This document shows, piece by piece, positions 16,318 to 25,955 of a stretch of DNA of 46,413 nucleotides. This DNA comes from Bacillota bacterium (lineage in GTDB: Bacteria > Bacillota > Sulfobacillia > Sulfobacillales > Sulfobacillaceae), in NCBI GenBank assembly GCA_021797825.1, contig JAJZZA010000022.1, positions 1 through 46,413 of the forward strand. Direction: 5' to 3'. Made by a program: the position numbers and the translations under genes. Below the pieces are notes generated by a model. It worked only from the letters and a program-made list of their open reading frames with translations, was not told where the DNA came from and searched no databases. How positions within the stretch are numbered: position 1 is the first letter of the stretch; every line of letters begins with the position of its first letter.

Positions 16318-17529
16318 ATGCGCCGACGGAGCACGATTCTGCTGGCGGTGGTGGTCGCGGTGCTGATTGCGGCGGGCTATTATTTCTCAATCCTCAATCC
16401 GATTACCCGTCACCTGACATACGGACTCGACCTCAAAGGCGGGGTCACCGCCACCTATCAGGCCGAACCGACCCCGGGAGCCCCGGTGAATTCCCAAACC
16501 ATGGCGCGTGCGATGCAGATCATGAGTTTTCGGGTGAATTCGCTCGGGGTCAGTGAACCGGTCGTGCAACAGGTGGGATCGAACCGCATTACCATAGACC
16601 TGCCGGGCGTCAAAAACCCCGAACAGGCGCTGGCGTTTCTGGGCAAGACCGCTTTGCTGCAGATCAAGAGTCCGACCGGGCAGGTGCTCTTAACCGGAAA
16701 CGACCTCAAAACCGCGGCCGGCGCCATCTCGCAAGGACAAAACGTGGTGGAGCTGACCTTTGACGCCAAGGGCACCACCCTCTTCCGGCAGGCGACGACA
16801 AAGTACCTGGGCAAAACCTTGCCCATCTACCTGGACGGCAAATTGCTGGAAGCCCCGACCGTGTCACAGGTGATTCCCAACGGGCAGGCTCAGATGACCG
16901 GAGGTTTTAAGACCTTAAAAGACGCCCAGCGGATGGCCCTGCTCCTGCAGTCCGGTGCCTTGCCGGTCAACCTCAAGGTGCTTGATGTGCGGACCGTCAG
17001 TGCCACGTTGGGACAGGCTGCGGTGCAGGCCAGTAAATTGGCGGCCACGATTGCGATTGTGCTGATTGCACTGGCCATGGTGGTTTGGTACCGGTTGGCG
17101 GGGGTGGTGGCGGACATTGCGTTGTTCGTCTATCTGAACCTGATTTTAGGGGCGTTGTGGGCGCTACATGCGGTGGTGACGGTGCCGGGCATCGCCGGCA
17201 TCATCCTGTCGGTGGGGATGGCGGTTGATGCCAACGTGATCATGTTCGCGCGCATCCGGGAGGAAATGGCCAACGGCAAGACGCCCGGGGCGGCGGTGGC
17301 GGGAGGGTATCGCCATGCCATCCGGGCTATTTTGGACTCGCACGTGACAACCTTCTTCTCGTCCCTGATTTTGTTTTATCTGGGCACCGGGGAAGTGCGC
17401 GGATTTGCCCTCACCCTGATGATTGGCACGGTCATTTCCTTGTTTACAGCCGTGACGGTAAGCGGCATGATGATCCGGTGGGTCGCCGAAGCGGGCTTAG
17501 CCCGCGTGCGTGCGCTATTCGTGGGGTAG
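16318..17529 (+). CDS. secD: Protein translocase subunit SecD
   Basis: A 403-aa membrane protein that with SecF uses the proton gradient to help SecYEG export proteins. One N-terminal membrane segment (about 6-25) is followed by the D1 motif YGLDLKGGV, the large outer P1 domain, and a cluster of five membrane segments from about 240 onward containing VGMAVDANVIMFARIREE, a conserved functional motif. Length is that of short Gram-positive SecD proteins. secF starts 11 bp after the stop. The usual upstream yajC is absent. Confidence 0.94.
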   Translation: MRRRSTILLAVVVAVLIAAGYYFSILNPITRHLTYGLDLKGGVTATYQAEPTPGAPVNSQTMARAMQIMSFRVNSLGVSEPVVQQVGSNRITIDLPGVKNPEQALAFLGKTALLQIKSPTGQVLLTGNDLKTAAGAISQGQNVVELTFDAKGTTLFRQATTKYLGKTLPIYLDGKLLEAPTVSQVIPNGQAQMTGGFKTLKDAQRMALLLQSGALPVNLKVLDVRTVSATLGQAAVQASKLAATIAIVLIALAMVVWYRLAGVVADIALFVYLNLILGALWALHAVVTVPGIAGIILSVGMAVDANVIMFARIREEMANGKTPGAAVAGGYRHAIRAILDSHVTTFFSSLILFYLGTGEVRGFALTLMIGTVISLFTAVTVSGMMIRWVAEAGLARVRALFVG

Positions 17530-17539
17530 GGGGCAGCTC

Positions 17540-18439
17540 ATGCGGTTTCATTTTCGATTTGTCCAGCACGCCCGCACCTGGCTGCTGCTGTCGGGCTTGC
17601 TGGTGTTGCTGGGTCTGGGCGCGTTCTTTATACGGGGCTTAAATTACGGCATCGATTTTACCGGCGGCACCCAATTAAATCTATTGTTCAACAAACCGAC
17701 ATCCACCACGGCGATTCAACGGGTCCTCAATGGGGACCATCTGGTGGGCAGCACGGTGGTGTTTATCGGGCCGGGACACCGGAATACGCTGATTACCACC
17801 ACCGCCATTTCGGAAAGCGAGCGCACGCGGCTGCTCAGCCAATTGCAGCACGGGGTCGGGACCTACCGCGAAATTGCCACCAACCGGGTTTCGTCCATCA
17901 TCGGGCAGCAGACTGAGCGCCGGGCGCTCTACGCCGTGTTGCTGGCCATGGTGGCCATCGTGCTGTACATGACCATCCGCTTCGAATACCGGTTCGCGCT
18001 GGCCGGCATTGTGGCGATGGTGCACGACGTGATTATTACCGTCGGCTTGATTGCGCTGATCCATATCCAACTGACCGAGTATTTCATCATGGCGATTCTG
18101 ACGATATTCGGGTACTCGATTACCGATAAAATTATTGTGTTCGACCGTATTCGCGAAAAGCTGCCGAAGCGCAAAAAGGGGGAGGCGTTGGAGGAGGTCG
18201 TCAACCAAAGTCTGAACCAAGTGCTGGTGCGGTCGATTTACACCTCGACCACCGTGCTGTTTGCTTTGGCCGCCCTGCTCATTTTCGGGGGCAGCACCAT
18301 CCGTGACTTTGCCTTGACCATGTTCCTGGGCGTGGTGGTGGGCACCTACTCGTCCATATTCGTCGCCAGTCCGGTGTGGCTATATTGGCGCAAACGCGAC
18401 GACCTGCGCCGGCCCCGGAGACCCGCGCGTCCCGCCTGA
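17540..18439 (+). CDS. secF: Protein translocase subunit SecF
   Basis: A 299-aa six-segment membrane protein, partner of SecD. The D1-type motif GIDFTGGTQLNLLF follows the first membrane segment (about 15-35), and the block IFGYSITDKIIVFDRIREKLP is the SecF signature, followed by SLNQVLVRSIYTSTTVL. ATG 17540 is chosen since it follows AGGGGGCAG and gives the normal N-terminus MRFHFRFV. In Bacillus subtilis SecD and SecF are fused; here they remain separate. Confidence 0.94.
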   Translation: MRFHFRFVQHARTWLLLSGLLVLLGLGAFFIRGLNYGIDFTGGTQLNLLFNKPTSTTAIQRVLNGDHLVGSTVVFIGPGHRNTLITTTAISESERTRLLSQLQHGVGTYREIATNRVSSIIGQQTERRALYAVLLAMVAIVLYMTIRFEYRFALAGIVAMVHDVIITVGLIALIHIQLTEYFIMAILTIFGYSITDKIIVFDRIREKLPKRKKGEALEEVVNQSLNQVLVRSIYTSTTVLFALAALLIFGGSTIRDFALTMFLGVVVGTYSSIFVASPVWLYWRKRDDLRRPRRPARPA

Positions 18440-18988
18440 GAACGGCCTATGGCCGCGAGCCCGATCCACCGCCTTGCGCGGCGTGATGGTGTGTGCCGAA
18501 TTCTGCCAACTATTGTCGCCGGGATCGGGCCTAAGCGGCTGACGCCGGCCAACGGCGGACCGGTCTCCGTGCGCGAAGGTGGCCGGTGCCCGCAGCCCTG
18601 GCGATCGGGACCGACGCGACGACAAATGCTCGCTAAGCGCGCCTCAATTCCGGTCTAGGACAGCAAGGTCCGGTGTGACCGCGGGCTGGATCGGGTTTTG
18701 ACCTGGCCGCCAAGCGGTGTCGCCAGGCTTTTGAGGAGTGCGTCGGTTCCGCGACCGGGGCGACATAGCCCCCACGTTTTGGGGCACACTGGCAGCGAGC
18801 AAGGAGCGTGCGCAAGCGAGGTGGGAAATTGTGTCCCGGTATCCAGGTTATAAAAAGCCTGCGGCGCAGTGGCCGATGGTTTCACCCGGCAGCGAGTGGG
18901 GCTCCGGCCGGAGCAGGGCGCTGGCCGCTGGTGGTGGGGCGGGGGAGGCTCGCATCCGCGTCCGTTCGGGGCCGGCTTGGGGGCTTTT
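18440..18988. other. Gene-free region after secF
   Basis: About 550 bp of GC-rich DNA. The long minus-strand frame 18655-19650 is very rich in Pro, Ser and Arg and has no family signature, so it is treated as an antisense shadow. A short hairpin CCCCA-CGTT-TTGGGG lies near 18769-18784, but no T-run follows. No tRNA, riboswitch or known RNA fold was seen. The small membrane gene may start within this stretch rather than at 18989. Confidence 0.35.
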
Positions 18989-19417
18989 ATGATCGGCTTT
19001 GGGGTGCCGTTGGCGGGTGCCCTGTTGACGGACTGGCCGTGGCTTTTGGGGATCGTGCTGATGCAGTGGGCACCCACCTTTCCGGCCTGGCCGGGGCTGG
19101 GCCATCCCGCGATATCGGCGGGGGAACTTCTGATCCTGGGCGCCGCGGAAATCGTGCTGGCGCGGTGTTTGCCCGGCCCCGGAGGAGATGGCGAGCCCCC
19201 GGTGCTTGCCGACTTGGCGGCTTGGCTGTGGCTCTCCTTATACCTCGGCGCCATCCCCGGGACGCTGGCCTGGCAGTTTACCGGCGGACGCGGGGCGGGT
19301 GCCCGCTTGCACCGGTTTTTCCAAAGGACCCGGCGCCGGGCGGCGTTGCGCGGTGTGCGAATCGGTTTAGGCGTAACGGTGATTGTCTTGATCGCGACCG
19401 GCTGGCTGCCGCGTTGA
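18989..19417 (+). CDS. Small hydrophobic membrane protein, unknown
   Basis: A 142-aa protein with four hydrophobic stretches (about 2-27, 39-58, 72-95 and 118-138) and a basic loop HRFFQRTRRRAALRG before the last. No family is recognised. The frame extends upstream to 18869, but those 40 residues are Gly/Arg-rich and unlike a real N-terminus; ATG 18989 starts directly at the first membrane segment, though its binding site (GGGGGC) is only moderate. Confidence 0.5.
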   Translation: MIGFGVPLAGALLTDWPWLLGIVLMQWAPTFPAWPGLGHPAISAGELLILGAAEIVLARCLPGPGGDGEPPVLADLAAWLWLSLYLGAIPGTLAWQFTGGRGAGARLHRFFQRTRRRAALRGVRIGLGVTVIVLIATGWLPR

Positions 19418-19452
19418 CGCCACAGCTGGCGGGCCGTCGACAAATCCCCCCA

Positions 19453-19461
19453 TGGTATAAT
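19453..19461 (+). promoter_or_regulatory. Extended -10 promoter of the cation efflux gene
   Basis: The sequence TGGTATAAT is a perfect TATAAT (19456-19461) with the upstream TG of an extended -10 element. No good -35 box sits at the right distance (TCGACA is 13 bp away). Transcription would begin near 19468, which argues for a start codon downstream, near 19526. Confidence 0.65.
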
Positions 19462-19525
19462 GGGACGGCGTCGATACGGCACACTCGGTGACGGGGAGCC
19501 GCGAAACCAGGCCGAGGTGGTGAAC

Positions 19526-20446
19526 GTGGGTGACCGGGAGAATGTCGCGCGGAGCGCCAGGTGGGGCCTGGTCGGCAATGTCGCGCTGACGGCGGCAAAA
19601 CTTGCGGCCGGGGTTTTGGGCAATTCGCGCGCTCTGGTCGCGGATGGCATTCATTCCGCGGGTGATCTGGCGTCGTCGGTGGCGGTGGCGGTGGGGTGGC
19701 GCATGGCCCATTTGCCGCCGGATGACGATCACAATTACGGGCACGCCAAAGCCGAGGCGATCGCCCAAAAAGTCGTCGCGGTCCTCTTGATTTTGACGGG
19801 ATTTCAAATTGGGCGCAATGCCATTTATGCGTTCACGCACCCCGCGCGGGTCTTGCCGGGCGGACTGGCTTTGGCGGTGGCGGCGGGGGCGATGGCCATA
19901 AAATGGTTCATGTATCGCACGCAACGGGCAACGGCCCAACAGGCCGGAAGCCACGCCTTGATGGCGTCGGCCCGCGACAATCTGATGGATATCGTCTCCT
20001 CGCTGATCGCTACCCTGGCCATTTTGGGGGCGCGGTTGGGCATACCCCATATCGACGCTCTCGGCGCGCTGTTGGTGGCGGGGCTGGTGGTATGGCTGGG
20101 AATCGACATTTTTTCGCAAGCGGCCGGCGACCTGATGGACCGGGCCGCCGATCCGGCGCTGGTGGTGGCCATCCGGCAGGCGGCCGAGGCGGTGGAAGGG
20201 GTGCGCGCGGTCAATGCCATTCGCAGCCGCATGGCGGGAACGGTTGTGTTGGCGGATTTGGAGATTGAGGTGGATGCCCGCCTGTCGCTTCTCACTGCGC
20301 ACGGGATTGCGCACGGGGTGGAGGCAGCGGTGCTCCGGGTGCCGCGGGTGGCCGGGGTGACGGTTCACGTCAATCCCGGTGCGGACGGCCGCAATGATTG
20401 GGGAGAGCACGGCGGCGACCCCGTCCTAACCCTCGAGGAGGACTAA
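19526..20446 (+). CDS. Cation diffusion facilitator family transporter
   Basis: A 306-aa CDF protein that exports divalent metal ions (Zn, Fe, Mn or Co) in exchange for protons. Marks are six predicted membrane segments, the metal-site motif ALVADGIHSAGDLASS in segment 2, DHNYGHAKAEAIA before segment 3, and a second D...D pair (SARDNLMDIVSS) in segment 5, followed by a cytoplasmic domain with VRAVNAIRSRMAGT and DLEIEVDARLS. GTG 19526 follows GAGGTGG; GTG codons at 19517 and 19520 are alternatives. recJ starts 4 bp after the stop. Confidence 0.88.
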   Translation: MGDRENVARSARWGLVGNVALTAAKLAAGVLGNSRALVADGIHSAGDLASSVAVAVGWRMAHLPPDDDHNYGHAKAEAIAQKVVAVLLILTGFQIGRNAIYAFTHPARVLPGGLALAVAAGAMAIKWFMYRTQRATAQQAGSHALMASARDNLMDIVSSLIATLAILGARLGIPHIDALGALLVAGLVVWLGIDIFSQAAGDLMDRAADPALVVAIRQAAEAVEGVRAVNAIRSRMAGTVVLADLEIEVDARLSLLTAHGIAHGVEAAVLRVPRVAGVTVHVNPGADGRNDWGEHGGDPVLTLEED

Positions 20447-20449
20447 ACA

Positions 20450-22780
20450 GTGAAATCCCAGGCGTTTTACCTGCGTGCGGTCGATGAGGAGGCGTTGGCG
20501 AGACTCGGCCGGGATCTCGGGGTTTCTCCTTTGTTGGCCCGGGTTTTATGGTTGCGCGGCGTGCGTGATCGGCAAGCCTACCGCGACCTGGTGGACGGCG
20601 ATCCGCCTCTGAGCGCCGCGTCGTGCTTGCCCGACATGGAGCGCGCGGTGGCGGCGATACGGGCCGCCCTGCAAGACGGTCAGCGCATTCGCATCTACGG
20701 CGATTACGATGCGGATGGGGTGACCGCCACGGCGGTGATGATGCGCGGGCTGGCGCCGTGGGCCAGGCCGGGGCAGGTCGACTGGGAGATACCGAACCGG
20801 TTTGACGAAGGCTATGGCCTGCACCCGGAGGCCGTCGAGCGGGCTTTTGCCGACGGGGTCAGGCTGTTGATTACGGTGGACTGCGGATCAAGTTCGCCGG
20901 ACGCGGCCCGCCTGGCGGCGTTGCGGGGGGTGGGGCTGGTGATTACCGATCACCATGCGCTGGCGGCGGACCTGCCGGTCGCCGCCGCACTGGTCAATCC
21001 CGAGCGGATGCCGACCCCTGACCGCTTGTCAGGGGCGGGGGTGGCGTTGCAGGTCATCCGGGCGCTGGCCGGGGAGGATCCGCCCGCGGCTCTGTGGGGG
21101 ATTGCCGCCATCGGCACGGTGGCCGACGTGGTGCCGCTGATTGGCAGCAACCGGGCGATTGTGCGCCGCGGGTTGGACGCGCTGCGGTCGGGCAGCGTGC
21201 CCGGGATTCGGGCGATGTGTGCCGCCGAAGGCCGCGATGCCGCGTATCTGACGGCGGAAGATTTAGGATTTTTCGTGGGCCCGAGATTAAATGCGGCTGG
21301 CCGGATGGGAGACGCCAGACCGGCCGTGCTGGCGCTCTTGGCGGATTCCGGGTTGCGAGCGCAACCGTTGGTCGACCAAATGCGGGAGCTCAACCTGGCC
21401 CGCCGGGAGACCGAACGGCAGGTGCGGCAAGCAGCCTGGGAGCAGTTGGGCCGCCGGTCGCCGGAGCGCCTGCCCGATTTTGTGGTGGTCGGCGGCGAGG
21501 GGTGGCACGAGGGCGTGGTCGGCATTGTCGCGTCGCGCCTTAGGGAAGCGTTAGGCCGTCCGGTGGCCGTTATTAGCTGGGCGGACTCCGAGGGCAAGGG
21601 GTCCGCGCGGAGCGTCGAAGGATTCGATTTGATCGGCCATCTGCGCCGGAATCAGGACCTTTTCTTGCGTTTGGGAGGACATGCCGGCGCCGCCGGATTT
21701 AGCCTGTCCCGACCGCTTGCGACGGATCAGGGCAATGCTTTGCTGGCCCAGCGGCTGTCGGCCGGCATCCCCGCTGCGGTGCGGGCGCAACACTATTGGG
21801 GGACGCCGGTGGATGCGGCGGTGTCCGCCCGGGAAATGACTGCGGGGGATCTCGACGGCATTCGGCGGTTGGAGCCTTTTGGCCGCGGATTCGAGCGTCC
21901 CCGCTTTCTGGTGTCGGGTGTGGTGCAATCCGCCCAAACGGTGGGAGCCGGCGGCCATCATTTGCGGCTTGCGCTGGCGGGAGCGCCGCTGGGAGCGATC
22001 GCCTTTGGGGAGGGGGACCTCTCGCCGGGCCTGCGGCCGGGCTCGCCGGTGCGGGTGGTGGCCGAAATCGAGTGGCAGCGGTACCGAGGGACCGAGACCC
22101 CCGGCTGGCGGGTCAGCCAGGTGCACGGAGCCTCGCCTGCGGTGCCGTGGCAACCGGTAACGCGCAGGGGATCGGCGTCAGCCGCGGACGAGCGCCAGCG
22201 CCTGATATACGTGGTGGACAGCCCCCGCGAGCAAATTCGCTGGGCGCGAACGGTGAGCGCGGCGGTCTATCATCCGGCGCGGCCCCCGGGTGAACTGCGG
22301 GTGTTGGAGGCCGCCTGCCAGAGCGGAGCGGTGACGCGACTGGTGGTGTCGCAATGGCGCGCGTGGCCGCGCCTTAAAGGGTGGGCGGACGCGGTGGTGT
22401 GGCTGGCGGCTCCCCGGCATCAGCTGGCATTGGCCGAAACCGCCGCGCTGCTGGCGCCGGGGGGGTGGCAATGGCTGGATCCCAATCTGGATTCGTCCGG
22501 GCTTCGTCAAAAACGCGAGCGACTGGCTCCGGACCGAAATCGTCTGGGACAGGCCTGGCGGCGTTGGACGGCGGGCCGGATGGGGCTTCAAATCGGCCGC
22601 GAAATTTTTGCCGAGTTGCAGTTGGTGCCGGGTCAGACGCCGGTCGGCAAACGCTCGTTGACGGAGAGTTTCAGTTATGCGATGGCACGCCATCAGCAAG
22701 CCTTGGAAGCAGAAAGCTGGCAATCGCCTATGATGGGGTGGGGGGCGGAGGAAGGAGAACGCGGCGGATGGCGTGGTTAG
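20450..22780 (+). CDS. recJ: Single-stranded-DNA-specific exonuclease RecJ
   Basis: A 776-aa DHH-family 5'-3' exonuclease for recombination and mismatch repair. Catalytic motifs are GDYDADG (84-90), DCGSSS (about 144-149), TDHH (166-169) and, in the DHHA1 part, LRLGGHAGAAGFSL. An OB-fold region follows (FLVSGVVQSAQTVGAGGHHLRLAL), then a long C-terminal extension of about 190 residues as in Firmicute RecJ proteins. The GTG start follows CGAGGAGGA. The gene overlaps apt by 13 bp. Confidence 0.92.
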   Translation: MKSQAFYLRAVDEEALARLGRDLGVSPLLARVLWLRGVRDRQAYRDLVDGDPPLSAASCLPDMERAVAAIRAALQDGQRIRIYGDYDADGVTATAVMMRGLAPWARPGQVDWEIPNRFDEGYGLHPEAVERAFADGVRLLITVDCGSSSPDAARLAALRGVGLVITDHHALAADLPVAAALVNPERMPTPDRLSGAGVALQVIRALAGEDPPAALWGIAAIGTVADVVPLIGSNRAIVRRGLDALRSGSVPGIRAMCAAEGRDAAYLTAEDLGFFVGPRLNAAGRMGDARPAVLALLADSGLRAQPLVDQMRELNLARRETERQVRQAAWEQLGRRSPERLPDFVVVGGEGWHEGVVGIVASRLREALGRPVAVISWADSEGKGSARSVEGFDLIGHLRRNQDLFLRLGGHAGAAGFSLSRPLATDQGNALLAQRLSAGIPAAVRAQHYWGTPVDAAVSAREMTAGDLDGIRRLEPFGRGFERPRFLVSGVVQSAQTVGAGGHHLRLALAGAPLGAIAFGEGDLSPGLRPGSPVRVVAEIEWQRYRGTETPGWRVSQVHGASPAVPWQPVTRRGSASAADERQRLIYVVDSPREQIRWARTVSAAVYHPARPPGELRVLEAACQSGAVTRLVVSQWRAWPRLKGWADAVVWLAAPRHQLALAETAALLAPGGWQWLDPNLDSSGLRQKRERLAPDRNRLGQAWRRWTAGRMGLQIGREIFAELQLVPGQTPVGKRSLTESFSYAMARHQQALEAESWQSPMMGWGAEEGERGGWRG

Positions 22781-23283
22781 AGTATGTGCGGGAGATTCCC
22801 GATTTCCCCAGACCCGGGGTGCTGTTTCGGGATGTGTTGCCGGTGTTGGCGGATCGCGAGGTCTGGCGGGAAGTGGTGACGCTTATGGCCGACGCCGCGG
22901 CGCCGTGGCAACCTGACGTGATTGCCGCGCCCGAGGCGCGGGGGTTCGTGTTGGCGGGCGCCTTGGCCGACCGCCTTCAAACCGGGGTGGTGCTGGCGCG
23001 AAAGGCGGGCAAATTGCCGCCGCCTGTTGTGTCGGCGGAGTATACGTTAGAATATGGCGACAACCGTTTGGAAATTGAGGCGTGGGACCGTTTGGCAAAT
23101 CGCCGCGTGGTGCTGGTGGACGATGTGCTGGCGACCGGGGGAACGGTGCGGGCGGCAACCCGCCTCATTGCGGAATTGGGCGGCATCGTGGTGGGCTATG
23201 TGTTCCTGATTGAACTGGCGGCCCTGGGCGGTCGGGCCCGCCTGGGACCCGGAGCGGAGATTCGCTCGCTGGCGACGCGTTAA
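22768..23283 (+). CDS. apt: Adenine phosphoribosyltransferase
   Basis: A 171-aa enzyme making AMP from adenine and PRPP (purine salvage, cytoplasm). Family marks are IPDFPRPGVLFRD near the N-terminus, APEARGFVLAGALA, the hood YTLEYG, and the PRPP loop VVLVDDVLATGGT (about 113-125). ATG 22768 lies within the end of recJ, behind GGAGGAAGGAG, and gives the normal length of about 170 residues; the longer upstream frame is an overlap with recJ. The recJ-apt-rel order is conserved in Firmicutes. Confidence 0.93.
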   Translation: MAWLEYVREIPDFPRPGVLFRDVLPVLADREVWREVVTLMADAAAPWQPDVIAAPEARGFVLAGALADRLQTGVVLARKAGKLPPPVVSAEYTLEYGDNRLEIEAWDRLANRRVVLVDDVLATGGTVRAATRLIAELGGIVVGYVFLIELAALGGRARLGPGAEIRSLATR

Positions 23284-23337
23284 CGGCGGCGCGTTCCGGG
23301 CTTGGCACAATATGGCCGGGGAAAGGAGGGAACGAAC

Positions 23338-25497
23338 ATGACGGCGGTCGAACTGGTGGAGAGATTCGGGTTTCGTCCGAATACACCGGAGGCGGACACG
23401 ATTGTCAAGGCGATGGAGTTTGCCAAAGTTGCGCACCAAGGGCAAAGCCGGGCGTCGGGCGACCCCTACTTTGCCCACCCGATTGCGGTCGCCACAATTT
23501 TGGCCGAATTGCGGATGGATGTGCCGACGCTAACCGCGGCGCTCCTGCACGATGTGGTGGAGGACACCAATTTTTCAGTGGCCGACATCGAGGAACGGTT
23601 TGGCGCGGAAGTCGCCCAGCTGGTGGACGGGGTGACCAAGCTGGATCGCCTGGAAGTCCGCACGCGCGAAGAGGAGCAGGCCGAAAATCTTCGCAAGATG
23701 TTGCTGGCGATGGCCAAAGACATCCGGGTGATCCTGATCAAACTGGCGGATCGGTTGCATAATATGCGCACGCTAAAACACCTGGGCGCCGACCGGGTGC
23801 AGCGGATTGCGCACGAAACCATGGACATTTATGCGCCGATGGCGCATCGTTTAGGAATCTTTCGGATTAAATGGGAACTCGAGGACCTGGCTTTTCAACA
23901 CTTGCAGCCCGAGGCCTTTCAGCAAATGAAGGATAGTGTCTCCCGCAAGCGGCAGGAACGGGAGCGGGTGGTCGACGAGGTGATCCTCGACTTAAAGGAG
24001 CGCCTGGAGTCGATGGGGGTGGTGGCGGAAGTCTCCGGACGCGCGAAACACCTCTATAGCATTTATCAAAAAATGGTCAAGCAGGGGAAGGATTTTGCCC
24101 AAATTTACGACTTGGTGGCCGTGCGGGTGCTGGTGGAATCGGTGAAGGACTGTTATGCCGTATTGGGGTTGGTGCATTCCCTGTGGAAACCGATGCCGGG
24201 ACGGTTCAAGGATTACATCGCCATGCCCAAGTCCAATCTCTATCAGAGTTTGCACACCACGGTGATAGGTCCTCAGGGCGACCCGCTGGAAGTCCAGATC
24301 CGCACCTTCGAGATGCACCACACGGCTGAATACGGGATTGCCGCGCACTGGCGTTACAAAGAAGGCGGCAAACCGGACCGGGATTTCGAACAGAAACTGT
24401 CGTGGCTGCGCCAACTGTTGGAGTGGCAGCGCGATATGCGCGATGCCAGTGAATTCATGGAAACCTTGCGGGTGGATCTGTTTAGCGACGAGGTGTTTGT
24501 GTTCACGCCCAAGGGCGACGTGTTGGGTTTGCCGGCCGGGGCGACGCCCGTCGATTTCGCCTATCGCATTCATACCGATATCGGCAACCATTGTGTGGGC
24601 GCCAAAGTCAACGGGCGCATCGTGCCTCTGGCCACGCCGCTGGAAAGCGGCGATATTGTGGAAGTGCTGGTGAACCGGAAATCGCCCGGACCCAGTCCGG
24701 ACTGGCTGGCCGTGGCCCGCACGTCGCAGGCCAAGAGCCGGATTCGTCAGTGGCTCCGGCGAGAGCGCCGCCAGGAGCACTTGGTGCGGGGCCAGGATCT
24801 GCTGAACAAGGAATTGCGGCGGGCCGGCCTCGACATCGCCAATGACCGGATGATCGATGTGGTCAAACGGTTGGGATACGGCAACGCCGAAGAGCTGGCC
24901 ATTAATATCAGCGACGGCACCGTCAACCCGGTGCAGGCGGTGTCGCGCATGCGCGATGAAATGGCCCGGCTGGTGGGGTCGGCGGTGACCCCGGTGCAGA
25001 CTCCGCCCGTGCGTCGCCCGGACCGGCCGACTTCGACTCCCGGCTCCGATATTTTGGTCCGTGGCCAGGGACGTATGCTGACCCGGCTGGCGCGGTGCTG
25101 CCAACCGGTCCCGGGCGACCCGATTATCGGATTTCTGACTCGCGGCCGGGGTGTGTCGGTCCATCGCATTGGCTGTCCCAATGAGCGGGACCTGGGGCGG
25201 GAACCCGATCGGCTGATTGAGGTGAGTTGGGATGTGCGCGAGGCGGAATTGGCCCCGCACCCGGTGGAATTGGCGGTGCACGCCTGGGATCGCGCCGGCC
25301 TTTTGGCCGATGTCGCCAACGTGGTGGCCGATTCCAACATCATTTCGGCCAAGGCGCGCGGGTTTCGCGATCGGACCGCCGTGGTCAATGTGCGGCTGGA
25401 AGTGCGCAATCTCGCCCAACTCACCCATATTATCGACCGCCTGGAAAGCCTGCCGTATGTAAAAAGCGTGGAACGGGTCAGCCGGGAGCGAACCTAG
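23338..25497 (+). CDS. rel: Bifunctional (p)ppGpp synthetase/hydrolase
   Basis: A 719-aa long RelA/SpoT homologue controlling the stringent response. The N-terminal HD hydrolase is intact (HDVVEDT, His71-Asp72). The synthetase domain has RFKD at 289-292, the RxKD form found in bifunctional enzymes, then IAMPKSNLYQSLHT. A TGS domain (VFVFTPKGDVLGLPAGATPVDFA split across about 387-445), a Cys-containing zinc-finger segment (ARCCQPVPGDPIIGF) and a C-terminal ACT domain follow. ATG 23338 follows AAAGGAGGGAACGA; the frame is open 12 codons more. Confidence 0.93.
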   Translation: MTAVELVERFGFRPNTPEADTIVKAMEFAKVAHQGQSRASGDPYFAHPIAVATILAELRMDVPTLTAALLHDVVEDTNFSVADIEERFGAEVAQLVDGVTKLDRLEVRTREEEQAENLRKMLLAMAKDIRVILIKLADRLHNMRTLKHLGADRVQRIAHETMDIYAPMAHRLGIFRIKWELEDLAFQHLQPEAFQQMKDSVSRKRQERERVVDEVILDLKERLESMGVVAEVSGRAKHLYSIYQKMVKQGKDFAQIYDLVAVRVLVESVKDCYAVLGLVHSLWKPMPGRFKDYIAMPKSNLYQSLHTTVIGPQGDPLEVQIRTFEMHHTAEYGIAAHWRYKEGGKPDRDFEQKLSWLRQLLEWQRDMRDASEFMETLRVDLFSDEVFVFTPKGDVLGLPAGATPVDFAYRIHTDIGNHCVGAKVNGRIVPLATPLESGDIVEVLVNRKSPGPSPDWLAVARTSQAKSRIRQWLRRERRQEHLVRGQDLLNKELRRAGLDIANDRMIDVVKRLGYGNAEELAINISDGTVNPVQAVSRMRDEMARLVGSAVTPVQTPPVRRPDRPTSTPGSDILVRGQGRMLTRLARCCQPVPGDPIIGFLTRGRGVSVHRIGCPNERDLGREPDRLIEVSWDVREAELAPHPVELAVHAWDRAGLLADVANVVADSNIISAKARGFRDRTAVVNVRLEVRNLAQLTHIIDRLESLPYVKSVERVSRERT

Positions 25498-25499
25498 AC

Positions 25500-25955
25500 A
25501 TGCGCGCGGTGGTGCAGCGGGTGCGCCAGGCGTCGGTGCGGGTGGGGGCCAGCCGCGTCGGCGCGATTGGCCTGGGACTGGTCGTGCTGGTCGCGGTGGG
25601 GTCGGCGGACACGGCCGACGACGCCCGCTGGTTGGCGCACAAGGTCGCGGGGCTCAGGGTCTTTCCCGATGACCGCGGGCGGATGGGCCACAGCGTGCGC
25701 GATGTTGGGGGCAGCCTGCTGGTCATCTCGCAGTTTACCCTGTATGGCGACGTCTCCCGCGGGTTCCGGCCGGATTTTGCCCGGGCCGCCCCGGCGGAAG
25801 CGGCCGAGACGCTGTATGTGGCCTTCGTTGAGGCCTGTCGGGCCGAAAAGCTCGCGGTGGCGACCGGGGTATTTCGGGCCGAAATGGAAGTTGAGTTGCT
25901 GAATTGGGGACCGGTCAGCCTGGTTATCGAGTCGCCCGAAGGGGGATTAGCGTGA
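25500..25955 (+). CDS. dtd: D-aminoacyl-tRNA deacylase
   Basis: A 151-aa proofreading enzyme that removes D-amino acids (and Gly from tRNA-Ala) from charged tRNA. The motif SQFTLYGDVSRGFRPDF is standard, and the cross-subunit Gly-cisPro motif is present as NWGPVS near residue 137; most homologues have NDGPVT, so Trp replaces Asp and Ser replaces Thr. The ATG starts 2 bases after the rel stop. The stop overlaps the hisS start (GTGA), so the two are coupled. Confidence 0.92.
   Translation: MRAVVQRVRQASVRVGASRVGAIGLGLVVLVAVGSADTADDARWLAHKVAGLRVFPDDRGRMGHSVRDVGGSLLVISQFTLYGDVSRGFRPDFARAAPAEAAETLYVAFVEACRAEKLAVATGVFRAEMEVELLNWGPVSLVIESPEGGLA

Noticed and set aside
23992-25428. 478-codon open frame on the minus strand inside rel
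   Set aside because: It lies fully antisense to a well-conserved gene, is rich in His, Arg, Gln and Pro, and has no family signature. High GC makes such antisense frames common.
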